64,000 bases of DNA from Vreelandella olivaria (GTDB lineage Bacteria; Pseudomonadota; Gammaproteobacteria; Pseudomonadales; Halomonadaceae): NCBI RefSeq assembly GCF_023507745.1, contig NZ_JALPZO010000123.1, forward strand, positions 1 through 64,000. The letters run 5' to 3'. Shown here one piece after another: positions 16,535-25,927 of this stretch. Each line of letters begins with the position of its first letter. The first letter of the stretch is position 1. Under the pieces are notes generated by a model that saw nothing but the letters and a program-made list of their open reading frames with translations, did not search any database and had not been told where the DNA came from. The translations under genes and the position numbers were made by a program.

Positions 16535-17530
16535 TTACCTGGGTGCCTGGGTATTATGTTCATAGTCACGAGTATTTGTTGTGGCATAGTCCTTCAGCAA
16601 ATCAATGAAATACTGAGTTGCGGAAGAGGGAGGCGTCTTTTTTGACCAGACTAGTTCCATGGGCGTCTCCACCACGCACTTGTCCCGCGCCAAGCACTTC
16701 ATTCGTCCCATATCAACAAACTGCCGAGCATAATGATGCGGTAGCACTCCAATATAGTGCCCCGTGAGTACTAGTATGGCGACAGCTTCCACTTGAGTCG
16801 CCAGCGACTTTTCCTCAAAGCTCGAAGAAAGTTTGCGGCGCTGTTCTCCGCCGACATAACTATGAGTGATAAACTTGTAGCCTTTGAGATCATTTAGCGA
16901 TTGTTCTCTGTCAAATGAAAATATCGGGTGGCTACTACCGCAATAAAGCCCCGATTTCTCACTATAGAGGCTCAAGGAGTCAAGTTGGATGTGCCGCTCA
17001 TATCTCGGCACTACCCCGCATGAAAATCGCCCACTTTCCAAACCGTTCTCGATATCCGTCAACGATACAGCATGCAGGGATAGTCTAATTTTACTTTCAC
17101 GCTCCATGACTCTCGAAAGAACCTCAATAAGAGGGGAGCCTTCATCCGTGACCGTATTGTCGATTACCCCTATATTGAGTTCGCCAATAACTTCCCCGTG
17201 AGCCGTGTAGATACGATCACGAAAATCATCTAGCGCTCTAAACAATTCCAAGCAGTTTTCATAAACCATCTGCCCCTCTGCTGTCAGTTCAAAACCCTCT
17301 CGACCTCGAGAGCAAAGTCGCATGCCAAGTCGTATCTCCAGATCGGATATCTGCTTGCTAATTGAGGCCAAGCTGACATTAAGATGGCTTTGAGCCGCAG
17401 AAAACCCTCCAGACTCCACTACAATTTTAAATACTTTCAGCAGCTTAAACTCCATCGCACCAAAAGAGGGCAATCGCTTAAAGCGTGGTGCATATTGGCT
17501 TTCCAAACCGTAAAGTTCACTTTCCATCAT
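16535..17530 (-). CDS. LysR-family regulator
   Basis: LysR-type regulator of about 331 residues. The helix-turn-helix is placed late, after about 25 extra N-terminal residues (FKLLKVFKIVVESGGFSAAQSHL, then SLASISKQISDLE), and is followed by an effector-binding domain. It is divergent from the argininosuccinate-lyase-family gene at 17713, with 182 bases between them, and probably controls that module. The start is ATG 17530, seven bases after GAGGGG; the frame also opens at 17545 without a ribosome binding site. The rather divergent effector domain is typical for a regulator of a peripheral catabolic pathway. Confidence 0.8.
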   Translation of the reverse strand: MMESELYGLESQYAPRFKRLPSFGAMEFKLLKVFKIVVESGGFSAAQSHLNVSLASISKQISDLEIRLGMRLCSRGREGFELTAEGQMVYENCLELFRALDDFRDRIYTAHGEVIGELNIGVIDNTVTDEGSPLIEVLSRVMERESKIRLSLHAVSLTDIENGLESGRFSCGVVPRYERHIQLDSLSLYSEKSGLYCGSSHPIFSFDREQSLNDLKGYKFITHSYVGGEQRRKLSSSFEEKSLATQVEAVAILVLTGHYIGVLPHHYARQFVDMGRMKCLARDKCVVETPMELVWSKKTPPSSATQYFIDLLKDYATTNTRDYEHNTQAPR

Positions 17531-17712
17531 AGGTATTCCCCTCATCTAAGGGATGTGAAAAATAGAATGCACAAGAGGGACGATTAAATAAAACACCTAC
17601 CACTGAAACACAACACCAAGAACAAAATGCCTAAGTAATCGCCTGTAAAACCAGAACTAGCCGAAAAACACTAAAACTAAAACACTAAGATACTCATCAG
17701 GAGACTTTACAA

Positions 17713-19143
17713 ATGACTACCTCCTCTGACCGACTCTGGGGTGCTCGTTTCAGCAATGGCCCTGCCAATGCCATGGTCAAGCTGTCGCGCTCACCACGGA
17801 CTTACTTTCGCCTGACCCCATACGACATCGCAGGATCCATGGCGCACTGCAGCGAATTATTGAGGGCAGGGCTCCTAAGCGATGAGGAACACCAAGCTAT
17901 CACCCTCGCATTAAAGGGCATCCAGACTGACTTTTCCAACGGCGAGCTTCATCCCAATGAAAACGACGAAGATATCCATACCTTTGTCGAGAGAGTGCTG
18001 ATCGAGCGTCTCGGTTCCCTGGGTGGCAAGCTGCGTGCTGGACGTTCAAGAAACGACCAGTCAGCCAATGACTCACGGCTTTTTCTACGCGATCAAGTCC
18101 GCCGCATAGGCATAATGGTGCTGGAACTTCAACACGCTATTATTGAGCAGTCCAAACGGCACAAATACACTATTTCCCCAGGCTTTACACACCTCCAGCA
18201 GGCCCAGCCCGTCATCTTCGGGCACCATTTACTGGCGCATTCACAGGCGTTCCTGCGCGATGTTCAACGTCTCACCGATTGGGACCGGCGCTTCTCTACC
18301 TCCCCATTGGGTGCGGCTGCACTCTCTGGTTCTGCAATAACAAACAGCATGGAAAAATCAGCCAGAGAGATGGGCTATAACGCTCCATGTGAAAATTCGA
18401 TAGATGCCGTAGCAAGCCGCGACCATATTGCAGAATTTCTTTTTATTGTCAGTATGTTAGGCGTCAATCTATCTCGTCTGAGTGAAGAGATATGTTTATG
18501 GACGTCACAGCAGTTTCGTTGGGTAAAACTGGACGACGGGTATGCGACGGGAAGTTCCATCATGCCACAAAAGAAAAATCCTGATATCGCGGAACTGACA
18601 CGTGGAAAGTCTGGCCGCCTGATCGGCAATCTCACGGGAATGCTGACCACCCTCAAAGCCCAGCCCCTCGCTTACAACCGCGATCTCGGCGAAGACAAAC
18701 ATCAGATCATCGATGCCGTAGAGACACTCGAACTGGTGCTACCAGCGATGGCTGGCATGATCTCCACCATGGTCGTGGATGAAAGCGAACTACGCCGCCA
18801 AGCCCCGTTGGGATTCACATTGGCAACTGAAATGGCCGACTGGCTCGCCAAGCAGGGGGTACCATTCAACCACGCTCATGAAATCACCGGCGCAGCCGTC
18901 AGACTCTGCGAGCAGCATGGTATCGAACTTGATGGGCTAACACAGGAGATGCTTAAGGAAGTGGATAACCACCTGTCAGCGGAGGTTCTCCAGTGCCTCA
19001 CGCTTGAGGCGGCCATTGAAGCTCGGAGTGGTTACGGTGGTACGGCCGTGGAAAGAGTCGAAGAGCAGCTACAACGCCTGGAACTTGCTCTGGAAGAGCA
19101 ACACCAGTGGTGCAAGCACTATACAGGCCCAAGAGTATTGTAG
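17713..19143 (+). CDS. Argininosuccinate-lyase-family C-N lyase, probably not a housekeeping ArgH
   Basis: Member of the fumarase/aspartase superfamily, ArgH branch, 476 residues. The family blocks are present: LWGARF at the N-terminus, AGRSRNDQSAND, FTHLQQAQP, and the catalytic loop GSSIMPQKKNP. Such enzymes cleave N-succinyl compounds to fumarate and an amine. Three departures from the usual ArgH sequence are visible. THLQRAQP has Gln for Arg, SDRD reads ASRD, and the segment normally reading PIDRE is replaced by TNSMEK. With the amino acid importer and MmgE/PrpD gene that follow, this suggests another N-substituted aspartate as substrate, as for EDDS lyase. A plain second ArgH remains possible. 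CAGGAG precedes the ATG. Confidence 0.75.
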   Translation: MTTSSDRLWGARFSNGPANAMVKLSRSPRTYFRLTPYDIAGSMAHCSELLRAGLLSDEEHQAITLALKGIQTDFSNGELHPNENDEDIHTFVERVLIERLGSLGGKLRAGRSRNDQSANDSRLFLRDQVRRIGIMVLELQHAIIEQSKRHKYTISPGFTHLQQAQPVIFGHHLLAHSQAFLRDVQRLTDWDRRFSTSPLGAAALSGSAITNSMEKSAREMGYNAPCENSIDAVASRDHIAEFLFIVSMLGVNLSRLSEEICLWTSQQFRWVKLDDGYATGSSIMPQKKNPDIAELTRGKSGRLIGNLTGMLTTLKAQPLAYNRDLGEDKHQIIDAVETLELVLPAMAGMISTMVVDESELRRQAPLGFTLATEMADWLAKQGVPFNHAHEITGAAVRLCEQHGIELDGLTQEMLKEVDNHLSAEVLQCLTLEAAIEARSGYGGTAVERVEEQLQRLELALEEQHQWCKHYTGPRVL

Positions 19144-19184
19144 CGCCAAAACATCTGACCACGAACAACAGCAGGACTACCACC

Positions 19185-20063
19185 ATGCAGTCAACACATA
19201 TACCTCACGGCAAGGGGGCAGACGGGCCTACCCTGCAGAATAGAGACTTATCTTCTTATAACGTCATACGTCAAAAGCATTACGGAAAATTTATTGCATC
19301 AATCGTCATTCTGGCTTTCGTATTAGCACTGCTTCATGCCTTCGCCAATGGCAACATCGAGTGGGAGTTCGTTGGACGATTCCTGACATCAAAGGCAATA
19401 CTCTGGGGTGCATGGAACACTATCTACATGTCCATTCTTGCCATGGCACTTGGAACAGTGCTGGGCGTAGTGTTCGCCATCATGCGCATGTCCAGTAACC
19501 CTATCCTGAGATACGTTGCAAAGGGATATATCTGGTTCTTTCGTGGCACCCCCTTGATTCTTCAGTTGCTGCTCTGGTTCAACTTAGCACTGGTATTTCC
19601 CACTCTGGGTATCCCAGGGGTCCTTGAACTCAGTACCGTCGATGTGATGACCCCCTTCTTGGCGGCTTTGCTGGGCCTTGGGATCAACCAGGGTGCCTAT
19701 ACGGCCGAGGTTGTCAGGGCGGGGCTAATATCTGTCGACACGGGTCAGTATGAGGCAGCAAAATCGATTGGAATGACGCGCCTGCAAAGCCTCCGGCGTG
19801 TCGTACTCCCCCAGGCGATGAGGGTCATCATCCCACCGATCGGTAATGAGTTTATCAGCATGATTAAGATGACCAGTCTGGCCAGTGTCATCCAATACTC
19901 TGAACTCCTACACAATGCTCAGAATATCTACTACGCAAATGCCCGTGTCATGGAGCTCCTCATCGTTGCTGGGATTTGGTACGTCGCAATAGTGACCGTG
20001 CTGTCGATTGGTCAGAGTCGTCTTGAGCTCCACTTCGCCCGTGGCTCCAATCACACCAAATAA
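19185..20063 (+). CDS. Polar amino acid ABC importer permease (HisM/GlnP type)
   Basis: Inner-membrane permease of about 292 residues. A soluble N-terminal tail of about 35 residues precedes the first helix ([15 protein letters not shown]). The family segment [13 protein letters not shown] and the EAA-like loop [21 protein letters not shown] are clear. It belongs to the polar amino acid uptake family. The ATG at 19185 has AGGA eight bases upstream; 26 further upstream codons are open but overlap the lyase gene. It is probably used as a homodimer, since only one permease gene is present in this cluster. Confidence 0.85.
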   Translation: MQSTHIPHGKGADGPTLQNRDLSSYNVIRQKHYGKFIASIVILAFVLALLHAFANGNIEWEFVGRFLTSKAILWGAWNTIYMSILAMALGTVLGVVFAIMRMSSNPILRYVAKGYIWFFRGTPLILQLLLWFNLALVFPTLGIPGVLELSTVDVMTPFLAALLGLGINQGAYTAEVVRAGLISVDTGQYEAAKSIGMTRLQSLRRVVLPQAMRVIIPPIGNEFISMIKMTSLASVIQYSELLHNAQNIYYANARVMELLIVAGIWYVAIVTVLSIGQSRLELHFARGSNHTK

Positions 20064-20079
20064 CAACAGGGGAAGCTTC

Positions 20080-20844
20080 ATGCAAAGCATCGTGGAAGGT
20101 AAGGGCATCAATAAGTACTTTGGGGAGTTTCATGCCCTCAAAGACATTGACCTCAACGTAGAAGAGGGTGAAGTACTCTGCATCATTGGCCCGTCAGGGT
20201 CAGGCAAAAGCACACTGCTACGGTGTATTAACCAATTGGAAAAGATTGATAGTGGCGGCCTTTGGGTAGATCAAGAGCTCGTTGGTTACAGAATTGATGG
20301 CGAAAAACTACACGAGTTGAATGAAAACCAGATAGCCAAGCAGCGTCTTGCCACAGGCATGGTGTTCCAACGTTTCAACCTCTTTCCTCATATGACGACA
20401 TTGGAGAATGTGATCGAAGGCCCCATCCAGGTCTTGAAACATTCCCCCAAAGAGACACGCGAACACGCCATGCAGCTTCTGGATCAGGTTGGACTCGCCC
20501 ACAAGGCCGACTCTTATCCAATAGAACTGTCCGGGGGACAGCAGCAGCGTGTAGCGATCGCCCGTGCACTTGCTATGCGCCCCAGGCTGATGCTGTTCGA
20601 TGAACCAACTTCCGCTCTCGACCCAGAGCTTGTGGGTGAAGTGCTAACCGTGATGCGCAACCTTGCTAAAAGCGGCATGTCCATGATCGTCGTGACGCAC
20701 GAGCTTGGTTTCGCAAGAGAAGTCGCCAACCGTGTGATCTTCATGGATGGAGGACAAATCATTGAAAGTGGGGAGCCAAAAGCAATCCTCACAAACCCTA
20801 GCAATGAACGCACCCAAGCGTTTATTTCCGCGGTCCTGAATTGA
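20080..20844 (+). CDS. Polar amino acid ABC importer ATPase (GlnQ/HisP type)
   Basis: ATPase of about 254 residues. Walker [11 protein letters not shown]-loop [12 protein letters not shown], signature [15 protein letters not shown], Walker [12 protein letters not shown] and switch histidine VVTHELGF are all intact, and there is no TOBE extension, as expected for the amino acid family. The ATG at 20080 follows CAGGGGAAG. It directly follows the permease gene and precedes the binding protein, giving a complete importer of three genes. Confidence 0.88.
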   Translation: MQSIVEGKGINKYFGEFHALKDIDLNVEEGEVLCIIGPSGSGKSTLLRCINQLEKIDSGGLWVDQELVGYRIDGEKLHELNENQIAKQRLATGMVFQRFNLFPHMTTLENVIEGPIQVLKHSPKETREHAMQLLDQVGLAHKADSYPIELSGGQQQRVAIARALAMRPRLMLFDEPTSALDPELVGEVLTVMRNLAKSGMSMIVVTHELGFAREVANRVIFMDGGQIIESGEPKAILTNPSNERTQAFISAVLN

Positions 20845-20897
20845 GCATAACGTTCAACGAAAACCACCTCTGACACGCAACTGAAAGGGAAATAACC

Positions 20898-21728
20898 ATG
20901 TTAAGAACGGCTACAGTAACTACAACCCTTATACTGAGCGGTATGATGGTCTCACAGGCTCAATCGCAGGAGCTTCCCGATGACATCACCGCCAAGGGAT
21001 ACCTCACCGCAGCCATCGTTCCCAACTATCCGCCACTCGAATTCAAGGACCCCGAGACCAATCAACTGACAGGGTTCGACTATGACCTTGGCATGGCGCT
21101 GGTTGAGCACCTCGGCATCGAGATGCGCTGGCAGGAAAGTGCCTTCGAGCAAATGATTAGCGGATTGACGACAGGGCGCTCTGACATTGTGCTGTCGGGG
21201 ATGACCGACACTGCCGAACGGCAGCAAGTGGTCAGCTTCATCAACTATCTGCGCTCCGGTCCGCAATTTTATACGCTTGCCGACAACTCTGATACAGACG
21301 TCGCAACCGACCTTTGTGGCAAGCGGGTAGGAACCAGCAGAAGGACCAACTTCCCGCGAGAGATTGAGACATGGAGCGAAGCCAACTGCGTGGCAGAGGG
21401 TCTCCCCGCGATAGAAGTCATCGGTACCGAGGGTTCTGCTGATGCGCGCGCGCAGTTGCGTCAACGGCGCCTTGATGCCGCCGTACAGGGTGGCGAAACC
21501 CTGCCATATATTCAATCGATGGAGCCAGGCGCCTACAAGATTGTCGGTGAACCTCTAGCTTATCAGTATACAGGCATCGCAACTGCTAAAGATAACATCG
21601 AACTCATTGATGCCCTGAGCAATGCCCTGGATGAGCTGATTCAAAACGGCGTCTATGGCGATATCATCGAAAAATGGGGACTGGAGGATTCCGCCGTCGA
21701 GGAAGTCATGATCAACGCTGGCAGTTGA
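20898..21728 (+). CDS. Polar amino acid ABC importer binding protein
   Basis: Periplasmic binding protein of 276 residues (family 3, bacterial extracellular solute-binding type). A Sec signal peptide ends near residue 24 (SQAQSQE). The mature protein starts with the usual GYLTAAIVPNYPPLEF and contains GFDYDLGMAL and SGMTDTAER, typical of this family. It would bind the compound later cleaved by the lyase encoded at the head of the operon. A strong terminator-like hairpin follows, so the genes downstream may be read at a lower level. Confidence 0.85.
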   Translation: MLRTATVTTTLILSGMMVSQAQSQELPDDITAKGYLTAAIVPNYPPLEFKDPETNQLTGFDYDLGMALVEHLGIEMRWQESAFEQMISGLTTGRSDIVLSGMTDTAERQQVVSFINYLRSGPQFYTLADNSDTDVATDLCGKRVGTSRRTNFPREIETWSEANCVAEGLPAIEVIGTEGSADARAQLRQRRLDAAVQGGETLPYIQSMEPGAYKIVGEPLAYQYTGIATAKDNIELIDALSNALDELIQNGVYGDIIEKWGLEDSAVEEVMINAGS

Positions 21729-21734
21729 CCCTCC

Positions 21735-21764
21735 GGGCATGGGTGTTCGCATCCATGCCCTTTT
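21735..21764 (+). terminator. Rho-independent terminator with TTCG loop
   Basis: GGGCATGGGTG (21735-21745) and CATCCATGCCC (21750-21760) form an 11-bp stem with one G-T pair, closed by a TTCG tetraloop and followed by TTTT. It lies 6 bases after the binding-protein stop. It would end or reduce transcription before the MmgE/PrpD gene, 117 bases further on. Confidence 0.8.
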
Positions 21765-21880
21765 CCGCCTTGTCTGAATATTGCACGCCGCTCCATATAA
21801 CCATCGATGGAGACATAAGAGTGCTGTTAGACCCCCGTACAGCCATGGAGACTATGCATCACTAGCTTAGGAAGTCAGCC

Positions 21881-23293
21881 ATGAAAAATACTCTCGAACA
21901 GCTCTCCAGCTTCATCGTCGAGACTGATATCAACGCCCTTCCCGATCGGGTTATCCAACAAGCAAAGTGGCACCTTCTGGATACACTCGGAGCAGCACTT
22001 GTGGGAAGCACCTCTACTGAAGCACGTCGTACACTGCACCTGCTGAAACGCAGCGAAAAGGAAGGATGTGCCACCGTTTGGGGCACGGACTCACGACTTT
22101 CCCCACGCTCTGCGGCTTTTGCCAACGGCGTCGCTGCACATGCCTTTGAACTTGATGACACTGGAGGCTGCGACCATTCAGGTGCTGTGGTAATACCTGC
22201 CCTGTTAGCCACTCTCCCCCTATGTGAGTGTAAACCCTCGGGGAACGAGCTACTCACCGCCATGGTGATCGGATATGACGTTGCCCGGCGGGTACTGGAG
22301 GCCTGCGGGGGGTACTCCTCGCATAATGGAGCAGGCTGGCACTCGACAGGCACATGCGGAGTATTCGGTGCAGCAGCAGGCTGCGCCTCCCTGCTCGACC
22401 TCAATAACAACGCTACCGCTTCTGCACTTGGCCTGTCTGCCAGTTTCAGTGGTGGCCTTTGGGCTTTCATCCACGATGGGTCGCAAAGCAAGAAGCTGCA
22501 CGCCGCCCGAGCTGCCGAAGGTGGGTTACTAGCAGCACTGTCTGCCCAATCCGGCATCAGTGGCCCCCAGTACGTGTTCGATGAGGTCTGGGGTGGATTC
22601 CTATCTACCTTGGCAGGCGACCAGGCTCGGCCCTCTGCACTGACGGACGAGCTCGGGAAGTTGTGGAAAATCGAGCGTTGTTCCATCAAGCCCTATGCCT
22701 CATGTCGTGGTACGCATACTTCAATTGATGCACTAGGCCTGATTATCGATGACAACGCGCTTGAGGCCCGCGAGATTGAGAGCATCGAAGTTCGTCTTTC
22801 ACCTTTCCTGGCGAAGATGTGTGGTACCCGAGATATCGATAGCCTAGCCAGCGCGCAGATGAGCCTGCCCTACGCGCTAGCCGCCCGTATGCTGTTCGGC
22901 AGAGTAGATCTTGATGCCTACTCTGATGCTTGTCGAAGCAGCGCCGAGATACATGAACTGATGTCCCTCATCACCCTGGTCGTCGACGGGCAGCTAACTG
23001 CAGATACAGAACCAAGCGTGATGCTGACCACCCGAAAAGGAAGCCGTATCACCAAGCGCGTGGACATCGCACTGGGGAGCCCTGGCAATCAGCTAAGCCA
23101 TCACGCACTGGCCAATAAATTTTATACCTTGGCAAACCGAATACTTCCCACATCCTCCGTAGATATTGTCATGCGAAATTGTATGAAGCTTGATGCACTC
23201 GACGACCTGTCCCTGTTCGAGGCCGCACTATCATGCCGCTCTGCTTCCCCTGACGACACAACATGCGAAATACAAGGAGTCACCCATCAATGA
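21881..23293 (+). CDS. MmgE/PrpD family protein
   Basis: Cytoplasmic protein of 470 residues with the all-helical N-terminal domain and C-terminal domain of the MmgE/PrpD family. Known members are 2-methylcitrate dehydratase, cis-aconitate decarboxylase and iminodisuccinate epimerase. Family-typical stretches include HLLDTLGAALVGS, the active-site region AHAFELDDTGG, GWHSTGTCGVFGAAA, and KPYASCRGTH. Because an ArgH-family lyase and an amino acid importer precede it, an epimerase or dehydratase acting on an N-substituted succinate is plausible. It lacks neighbouring prpB or prpC genes, so a role in propionate metabolism is unlikely. AGGA lies eight bases before the ATG. The stop overlaps the next start by 4 bases. 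Confidence 0.8.
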   Translation: MKNTLEQLSSFIVETDINALPDRVIQQAKWHLLDTLGAALVGSTSTEARRTLHLLKRSEKEGCATVWGTDSRLSPRSAAFANGVAAHAFELDDTGGCDHSGAVVIPALLATLPLCECKPSGNELLTAMVIGYDVARRVLEACGGYSSHNGAGWHSTGTCGVFGAAAGCASLLDLNNNATASALGLSASFSGGLWAFIHDGSQSKKLHAARAAEGGLLAALSAQSGISGPQYVFDEVWGGFLSTLAGDQARPSALTDELGKLWKIERCSIKPYASCRGTHTSIDALGLIIDDNALEAREIESIEVRLSPFLAKMCGTRDIDSLASAQMSLPYALAARMLFGRVDLDAYSDACRSSAEIHELMSLITLVVDGQLTADTEPSVMLTTRKGSRITKRVDIALGSPGNQLSHHALANKFYTLANRILPTSSVDIVMRNCMKLDALDDLSLFEAALSCRSASPDDTTCEIQGVTHQ

Positions 23294-24075
23294 ATTATTC
23301 TTCATTCAACGAACAGGCCGGAAAGCTGAGAGAAAAAGTCGGACATGTCGAGTGGGAGACACGCTGCGAGCTTGCTGCCCTCTATCGTCTCATCGCGTAT
23401 TACAGGATGACGGATCTGATCGATACGCATTTGAGCCTGCGCGTACCGGGTAACCGGGACCAATTCCTGATCAATCGATATGGCACCCCGTTCGAACACA
23501 CTCGCGCTTCAGATCTGGTGCTCATCGATCATGCCGGTCACGTCATCGACCGCCTCAACCCCGACGCCCGAGTCAACGTTGCCGGTTTCGTTATCCATTC
23601 CGCAGTGCACATGGCTCGCGACGACTGCCATTGCATCATCCACACCCATACCGCCGCTGGTATGGCGGTTGCCGCTCAAGCAGCAGGCTTGTTACCGCTG
23701 ACTCAACATGCGCTGAAGTTCCACGGCCGCCTCGCTTACCATGAATATGAAGGTATTGCCCTGGATATTGATGAGCGGGAGAGACTGATTCGCGACCTGG
23801 GTCCGCACAAGGCGATGATCCTACGTAACCACGGCCTGCTCGCTGCTGGAAGCAGCGTCGCAGAAGCCTTCATGAACATCTATTTTCTCGAGCGGGCCTG
23901 TCAGGCCCAAGTGCAAGCCTTATCCGGTGGGCAACCACTGCATTTACCTAGCGAGAGCGTACGTCAGCGCACGGCAGTCCAGTTCGATGCCGATGACGAG
24001 CAGGAAATCACCACTCTGGCATGGCTCGCCGCCCTGGCACTTATCGAGGATCAACGCGAGGCATACTGCTCATGA
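23290..24075 (+). CDS. Class II aldolase/adducin family protein
   Basis: Zinc-dependent aldolase-fold protein of about 261 residues. The metal ligands are visible as HTH in IIHTHTAAG and a third histidine in RNHGLL; a tyrosine-containing EYEG follows. The first 15 residues are polar and then align with the usual LAALYRLIAYYRMTDLIDTHLSLR. Members include fuculose-phosphate aldolase, ribulose-phosphate epimerases, and many proteins of unknown activity that accompany catabolic lyases. Its ATG overlaps the PrpD-like stop (ATGA), and its end overlaps the dehydrogenase start (ATGA), so the three are translationally coupled. The substrate is unknown. Confidence 0.82.
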   Translation: MNYSSFNEQAGKLREKVGHVEWETRCELAALYRLIAYYRMTDLIDTHLSLRVPGNRDQFLINRYGTPFEHTRASDLVLIDHAGHVIDRLNPDARVNVAGFVIHSAVHMARDDCHCIIHTHTAAGMAVAAQAAGLLPLTQHALKFHGRLAYHEYEGIALDIDERERLIRDLGPHKAMILRNHGLLAAGSSVAEAFMNIYFLERACQAQVQALSGGQPLHLPSESVRQRTAVQFDADDEQEITTLAWLAALALIEDQREAYCS

Positions 24076-25001
24076 CCCGGATAGCCTTGGTCGGCCACGG
24101 CAAAACGCTAGATATTCTCCAGGCTCAGCTACCCGACTTGGCCCCCGCATTCGAAGTGGTGCGCATCGCCCATGGCAAGACCTGCGACAACGCTGAAGTG
24201 GCTATCTGCTGGCACCCACCCCAAGGCAGCTTCGCAAGACTACCGAAGCTACGCCTCGTCCATTCGATCGCCGCCGGCTGCGACCACATCCTGGCCGATA
24301 CCTCACTCCCTCCCGAAATACCAGTCTGCCGGATAGTAGACGGCGGGCAGCAACAGGGAATGGCCGAATTTGCACTCTGGGCGGTACTTCATTACCACCG
24401 GCGAATGGATCAGGTAATAGCACAACGTACCCGGCATCACTGGTTCACTCCGCTACAGGCCGCAACCAGTGCCTGCCGCGTAGGAGTAATGGGGCTCGGC
24501 GCTTTAGGCACCTGTGTAGCCGAGCGCTTGGCAAGTCATGGCTTCAGTGTACGTGGCTGGGCACGCACTCCAAAGCATCTCGCAGGTGTGGAGTGCTTTG
24601 TCGGCATGACAGAACTCAACGAGTTTCTTGAAGGGCTGGATATCCTGATCTGCCTGCTACCACTTACACCAGATACTCATGGAATCCTCAATACTGCAGT
24701 TATGTCGCAGCTCGCACAGCAGGCAGTACTCATCAACCTGGGCCGTGGCGAGCACTTGGTGCGACCCGACCTGACTACAGCACTCGATTCGGGTCAACTG
24801 CGAGGGGCCTTGCTGGATGTCTTTGACACCGAACCGCTTCCCACAGGCGATCCACTATGGAGCGACAAACGCGTGCTGATTACTCCCCATATGGCTTCAT
24901 CATCCAGTAGCAACGCTATCGCCAAGCAGGTCATCGACAATATTCAACGACTGATGCAGGGTCGCCCACTACGCCATACGATCAATCATCAGGGGTATTA
25001 A
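24072..25001 (+). CDS. D-2-hydroxyacid dehydrogenase (glyoxylate/hydroxypyruvate reductase type)
   Basis: NAD(P)-dependent dehydrogenase of about 309 residues. The Rossmann motif is GVMGLGALGTCVAERL (near residue 155). The catalytic arginine is in NLGRGEHLV, the glutamate in DVFDTEPLP and the histidine in ITPHMAS. It resembles GhrA-type reductases, which convert 2-oxo acids such as glyoxylate to D-2-hydroxy acids. It is the last of three overlapping genes, so it probably handles the carbonyl product made by the aldolase-like protein. The start ATG 24072 overlaps the previous stop. Confidence 0.85.
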   Translation: MTRIALVGHGKTLDILQAQLPDLAPAFEVVRIAHGKTCDNAEVAICWHPPQGSFARLPKLRLVHSIAAGCDHILADTSLPPEIPVCRIVDGGQQQGMAEFALWAVLHYHRRMDQVIAQRTRHHWFTPLQAATSACRVGVMGLGALGTCVAERLASHGFSVRGWARTPKHLAGVECFVGMTELNEFLEGLDILICLLPLTPDTHGILNTAVMSQLAQQAVLINLGRGEHLVRPDLTTALDSGQLRGALLDVFDTEPLPTGDPLWSDKRVLITPHMASSSSSNAIAKQVIDNIQRLMQGRPLRHTINHQGY

Positions 25002-25063
25002 CGAATATCTAGCGCATGACAACGAGTAAAAGATGCTCTGATTGAAGTGTATAACTAGAGTAT

Positions 25064-25927
25064 GTGAATATGAGAATTGAACGTCTTGAGCCTCTGTGGC
25101 CCAATAGTAAGAAAGGTTGTATGGCTCTCGCTTTTGATCTCGATGGCCCTACAGGGGACGCCATGCTTAATCACTCAATATGGTGTAATCCAGAATATTT
25201 TTCCTTTGGGGGCTACGGCCCCTTCAGAGCACTTGGCCGATTACTCGATCTACTCGATGACTTCACCCTTCCTGCAACTTTTTTTGTTCCGGCATGGGTC
25301 ATTAAGACTTGGCCAAACCAGTGCAAAGAGATTGTTGAAAGAGGCCACGAGATCGGCTATCACGGCTATAAGCATGAATCATTTTTCACCCTTGATCGAG
25401 AACAGCAGTTCAGAGTCATGGAGAAATCACAACACATCTTTTGGAAATATCTTGGTCAGCAAGCAAAAGGGTTTAGAACACCATCGGGAGACTGGCACAA
25501 AGACACATTATCTATCTTATCTGACTTTGGTGTAATTTACTCAAGTAGCATGCGTGGGGATGATAGGCCATATCTCATTCATCTCAATAACAACCATCCA
25601 TTAGTGGAATTACCTGGGAAATGGGAGCTCGATGATTATTCATCCATTGCCTATACCCGAAACCCCAACTTCCCTGCGGGTTTGGATAGAACTGCCAGTT
25701 ACAGGCTGACGCTAGAGAACTGGTGTTTTGAGTTTGATGGTGCAATGGATGAAGGGCTATTTCTAACCACCCTATTCCACCCTAAAATCATTGGAAAACC
25801 TGGCCGACTTATCATTCTTGAAAAGTACTTTGAGCATATATGCGGTAGAAATGACGTATGGTTCGCCAAAGGAAAAAATGTAGCAGAGTGGGTTCTCAAG
25901 GCAAGAGGATATAACAATGAAAGGTAA
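25064..25927 (+). CDS. Polysaccharide-deacetylase-fold hydrolase, apparently active (HpPgdA/PuuE-like)
   Basis: NodB-fold (carbohydrate esterase 4) protein of 287 residues without a signal peptide. The metal site looks complete: Asp25 and Asp27 in FDLDGP, and His100 and His104 in YHGYKHE. GFRTPSGDW and the SSSMRGDDRPY segment match the HpPgdA-like subgroup, which includes peptidoglycan deacetylase of Helicobacter as well as allantoinase-like amidohydrolases. Being cytoplasmic and in a catabolic cluster, it more likely cleaves a small amide than a polymer. It opens with GTG 25064 or ATG 25070. It overlaps its degenerate paralogue at 25917 by 11 bases. The base composition is lower in GC than in flanking operons. 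Confidence 0.8.
   Translation: MNMRIERLEPLWPNSKKGCMALAFDLDGPTGDAMLNHSIWCNPEYFSFGGYGPFRALGRLLDLLDDFTLPATFFVPAWVIKTWPNQCKEIVERGHEIGYHGYKHESFFTLDREQQFRVMEKSQHIFWKYLGQQAKGFRTPSGDWHKDTLSILSDFGVIYSSSMRGDDRPYLIHLNNNHPLVELPGKWELDDYSSIAYTRNPNFPAGLDRTASYRLTLENWCFEFDGAMDEGLFLTTLFHPKIIGKPGRLIILEKYFEHICGRNDVWFAKGKNVAEWVLKARGYNNER

Noticed and set aside
21862-22689. Long minus-strand open frame (275 codons) antisense to the MmgE/PrpD gene
   Set aside because: It is a codon shadow: biased composition rich in Ser, Pro and Ala, no family motif, and no ribosome binding site, while the plus strand encodes a clear family member.
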